A DNA stretch of 64,000 bases. It comes from Emcibacter sp. SYSU 3D8. GTDB lineage: Bacteria > Pseudomonadota > Alphaproteobacteria > SMXS01. Where the stretch lies: the NCBI RefSeq assembly GCF_039655875.1, contig NZ_JBBYXK010000001.1, forward strand, positions 806,001-870,000, written 5' to 3'. Position 1 is the first letter of the stretch. The number at the start of each line of letters is the position of its first letter. Under the pieces are notes generated by a model. The model had not been told where the DNA came from, made no database searches, and saw only the letters and a program-made list of their open reading frames with translations. The translations under genes were made by a program, and so were the position numbers. Of this stretch, positions 63,935 through 64,000 are shown in pieces.

Positions 63935-64000
63935 CTGCTCTCCCACTCCCGGTTGTCTTGGTGTTCCAGCAGCAATCCTGCGTAGAGCTTTTCCGCCTCA
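63916..64000 (-). CDS. C-terminal end of an unknown gene (5' part outside window)
   Basis: Minus-strand frame open to the window edge, ending EKLYAGLLLEHQDNREWES-RWSRMF then TAG. It overlaps the SNF2 start by 19 bases, in the style of coupled genes. Only 27 residues are seen, so no family can be named; it would be the next gene upstream in the helicase operon. Confidence 0.55.
   Translation of the reverse strand, partial: EAEKLYAGLLLEHQDNREWESRWSRMF

Noticed and set aside
51185-64000. Assignment of the right end as a complete class 1 DISARM system
   Set aside because: Only a DrmD-like SNF2 protein is present. No methylase, DrmA, DrmB or DrmC lies in the window, and the Z1, RelE-UvrD and WYL genes do not belong to that set.
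1-64000. CRISPR arrays, tRNA or rRNA genes and insertion-sequence transposases
   Set aside because: No regularly spaced repeats, no cloverleaf with flanking consensus, and no transposase motifs were found in either strand.

Overview
The window is 64 kb of GC-rich DNA with tight, often overlapping gene spacing. The gene families (LutABC, EctABCD with a divergent MarR regulator, CsoR-controlled copper genes, NnrU/MddA-type methyltransferase, ArsR-rhodanese) suggest a salt-adapted alphaproteobacterium. That is inferred from gene content, since no rRNA, tRNA or other phylogenetic marker is present. Nothing here requires a plasmid, but the right half (about 30.5-64 kb) reads as accessory DNA: metal resistance, sulfur handling, gene remnants and a defence-like helicase/nuclease cluster.

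Layout, left part (1-30 kb, chromosome-like). A truncated TonB-dependent receptor faces a beta-helix protein and the lutABC lactate oxidation genes. A pyridoxamine-oxidase-like flavoprotein follows. Next is an apparent seven-gene osmotic operon on the minus strand: ectA-ectB-ectC-ectD, a ProP-type MHS transporter, an MFS transporter and an MscS channel. A MarR/EctR-type regulator is divergent from it. Then come an exported DUF3857-transglutaminase protein carrying two TonB C-terminal domains, an AlkK-like acyl-CoA ligase, a LuxR solo, CorA, a Tas-like aldo/keto reductase and a tandem-domain universal stress protein. A Ca2+/Na+ exchanger, an APC permease, a glutamate/dicarboxylate symporter, a DUF389 protein and an acyl-CoA-dehydrogenase-like flavoprotein complete this part.

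Metal and sulfur region (30.9-48.1 kb). copB, copA and a Cu(I) P-type ATPase diverge from csoR across two GGGGGTAT-type operators. A cusCBA tripartite efflux set (CusB carries a CusF-like tail), a YtkA/FixH-like periplasmic protein and a Cys/His-rich exported protein complete the copper genes. A decayed copy of the 3' third of an MFS gene lies between csoR and cusA; the intact relative is at 46.8-48.1 kb. A thiol/sulfide group follows: a MddA-like methyltransferase and an ArsR-rhodanese fusion, the latter divergent from an ETHE1-like metallo-beta-lactamase-fold protein, DsrE and the intact MFS transporter. An inverted repeat sits between the divergent genes.

Scar region (48.1-51.1 kb). This holds a PAS/zinc-ribbon protein, a remnant of an Hsp20 gene, a possible coiled-coil remnant, and an exported EVK-motif protein that appears split by a one-base frameshift.

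Right end (51.2-64 kb). This cluster looks like a genome-defence module. It has an SMC/Rad50-like ATPase with an Mre11/SbcD-like phosphoesterase and a DUF4258-like small protein. These are divergent from a WYL-domain regulator, with an inverted repeat between them. Tail to tail with the regulator is a Z1-domain ATPase, preceded by a RelE-UvrD fusion helicase and a DrmD-like SNF2 helicase. The cluster runs off the window, so its full composition is unknown. It does not match, in gene order and content, any named system I can recall in full, and it is the best candidate here for an undescribed system.
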